Origin: Anaerolineales bacterium
Lineage (GTDB): Bacteria > Chloroflexota > Anaerolineae > Anaerolineales > UBA11657
Length of the DNA stretch: 6,023 nucleotides
Direction: 5' to 3'
Assembly: GCA_947503585.1 (NCBI GenBank)
Contig: CANNEJ010000110.1
Location: 1 to 6,023 of the forward strand
The translations under genes and the position numbers were made by a program. Shown one piece after another: positions 5,742 to 6,023 of the stretch. The notes beneath the pieces are model-generated. The model saw nothing but the letters and a program-made list of their open reading frames with translations. It was not told the DNA's origin and did no database searches. Within the stretch, counting starts at the first letter, position 1. The number at the start of each line of letters is the position of its first letter.

Positions 5742-5743
5742 AT
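5738..5743 (+). promoter_or_regulatory. -10 box for phosphofructokinase
   Basis: This is an exact TATAAT match. A transcript starting 6-8 bases downstream would have a leader of about 20-23 bases before the TTG start at 5772, with GGGA at 5758-5761 as the ribosome binding site. No clear -35 is seen, so the promoter may rely on an activator or an atypical sigma contact. Confidence 0.5.
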
Positions 5744-5771
5744 GGCGCTGCAACCACGGGAAATTTACCGA

Positions 5772-6023
5772 TTGAAAAGACTTGGCATTCTTACTGGCGG
5801 TGGCGACGCGCCCGGCCTGAACGCAGTAATTCGGGCGGTAGTGTTAACTGCCAGCAACGAATACAACCTGGAGATTGTTGGCATTCCAGATGGTTTTGAC
5901 GGCCTGCTGGACAGCGACCGCGCGCGCGTACTGACACCGATGGATGTGCGCGGCATACTTTCGCGTGGTGGCACAATTCTGGGTGCGGCCAACCGCGGCA
6001 ACCCGTTTGCCAAAAAGATCACG
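5772..6023 (+). CDS. pfkA: 6-phosphofructokinase, N-terminal 84 residues, cut by window edge
   Basis: Phosphofructokinase converts fructose 6-phosphate to fructose 1,6-bisphosphate, the committed step of glycolysis, in the cytoplasm. The visible part begins KRLGILTGGGDAPGLNAVIR, the glycine-rich nucleotide-binding start of the family, followed by GIPDGFDGLLD (36-46) and RGILSRGGTILGAANRGNP (59-77), which match the family's conserved N-terminal layout. The GGDGS segment that separates ATP- from PPi-dependent enzymes lies beyond the window, so the phosphate donor is unknown. I chose the TTG at 5772 because the protein alignment begins there and GGGA lies 10 bases upstream. An in-frame ATG at 5742 would add ten residues (MALQPREIYR), but it overlaps the TATAAT box and would run into the glgA leader. 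The gene is read away from glgA. Confidence 0.9.
   Translation, partial: MKRLGILTGGGDAPGLNAVIRAVVLTASNEYNLEIVGIPDGFDGLLDSDRARVLTPMDVRGILSRGGTILGAANRGNPFAKKIT

Larger units (their letters stand above)
5724..5771. promoter_or_regulatory. Divergent control region shared by glgA and phosphofructokinase
   Basis: Only 48 bases separate the chosen starts of the two divergent genes. On the plus strand TATAAT lies at 5738-5743; on the minus strand TATACT lies at 5736-5741, so the two -10 boxes overlap by four bases. Neither has a good -35: the minus strand offers at best TTTCCC 16 bases upstream. An 8-bp inverted repeat, AATTTCCC (5724-5731) and GGGAAATT (5758-5765), flanks them. Each arm also supplies the purine-rich ribosome-binding sequence of one gene, so the dyad may simply be two similar ribosome binding sites facing away from each other. 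Confidence 0.6.

Noticed and set aside
1..6023. tRNA, rRNA, CRISPR array, insertion sequence or attachment site
   Set aside because: No conserved RNA core, regularly spaced direct repeats, transposase motif or flanking duplications were found; the only tandem repeats are protein-domain repeats in the secreted protein.

Overview
The window looks like ordinary bacterial chromosome: GC-rich, densely coded, with no mobile element, rRNA, tRNA or CRISPR array that I can see. The lineage is uncertain. The secreted protein built from Calx-beta-like and FG-GAP/VCBS-like repeats, the KVGGLGDV-type glycogen synthase and the GGGDAPGLNAVIRA-type phosphofructokinase together remind me of Chloroflexota (Anaerolineae-like). 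This is a weak inference from protein flavour. Acidobacteriota and other free-living phyla are not excluded.

Layout, left to right. (1) Positions 1-924, minus strand: the first 308 residues of a glycine-cleavage-T-like aminomethyltransferase that runs off the left edge. (2) Positions 988-1022: a strong rho-independent terminator for the minus-strand gene upstream of it. (3) Positions 1063-3669, minus strand: an 868-residue secreted repeat protein with a signal peptide, four Calx-beta-like repeats, six FG-GAP/VCBS-like repeats with calcium-loop motifs, and a clipped seventh. (4) Positions 3670-3922: non-coding, rich in inverted repeats. It includes a ~100-nt element closed by an 11-bp stem around three hairpins, probably in the long leader of the repeat-protein gene. 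(5) Positions 3923-4311: two short overlapping reading frames directly behind glgA, which may be one small gene broken by a one-base shift. (6) Positions 4317-5723, minus strand: glycogen synthase glgA. (7) Positions 5724-5771: a 48-bp divergent control region. (8) Positions 5772-6023, plus strand: the first 84 residues of 6-phosphofructokinase, running off the right edge.

The clearest functional unit is the glgA/pfk divergent pair. One enzyme builds storage glucan and the other commits hexose phosphate to glycolysis. They are read away from each other from a very short intergenic region in which the two best -10 boxes overlap. The repeat protein is probably exported and works at the cell surface or in the matrix. 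It is separated from the aminomethyltransferase by a terminator, so the two need not share a function. I found no convincing novel multi-gene system. The most interesting loose ends are the folded leader element, the possibly frameshifted gene behind glgA, and the symmetric divergent promoter.
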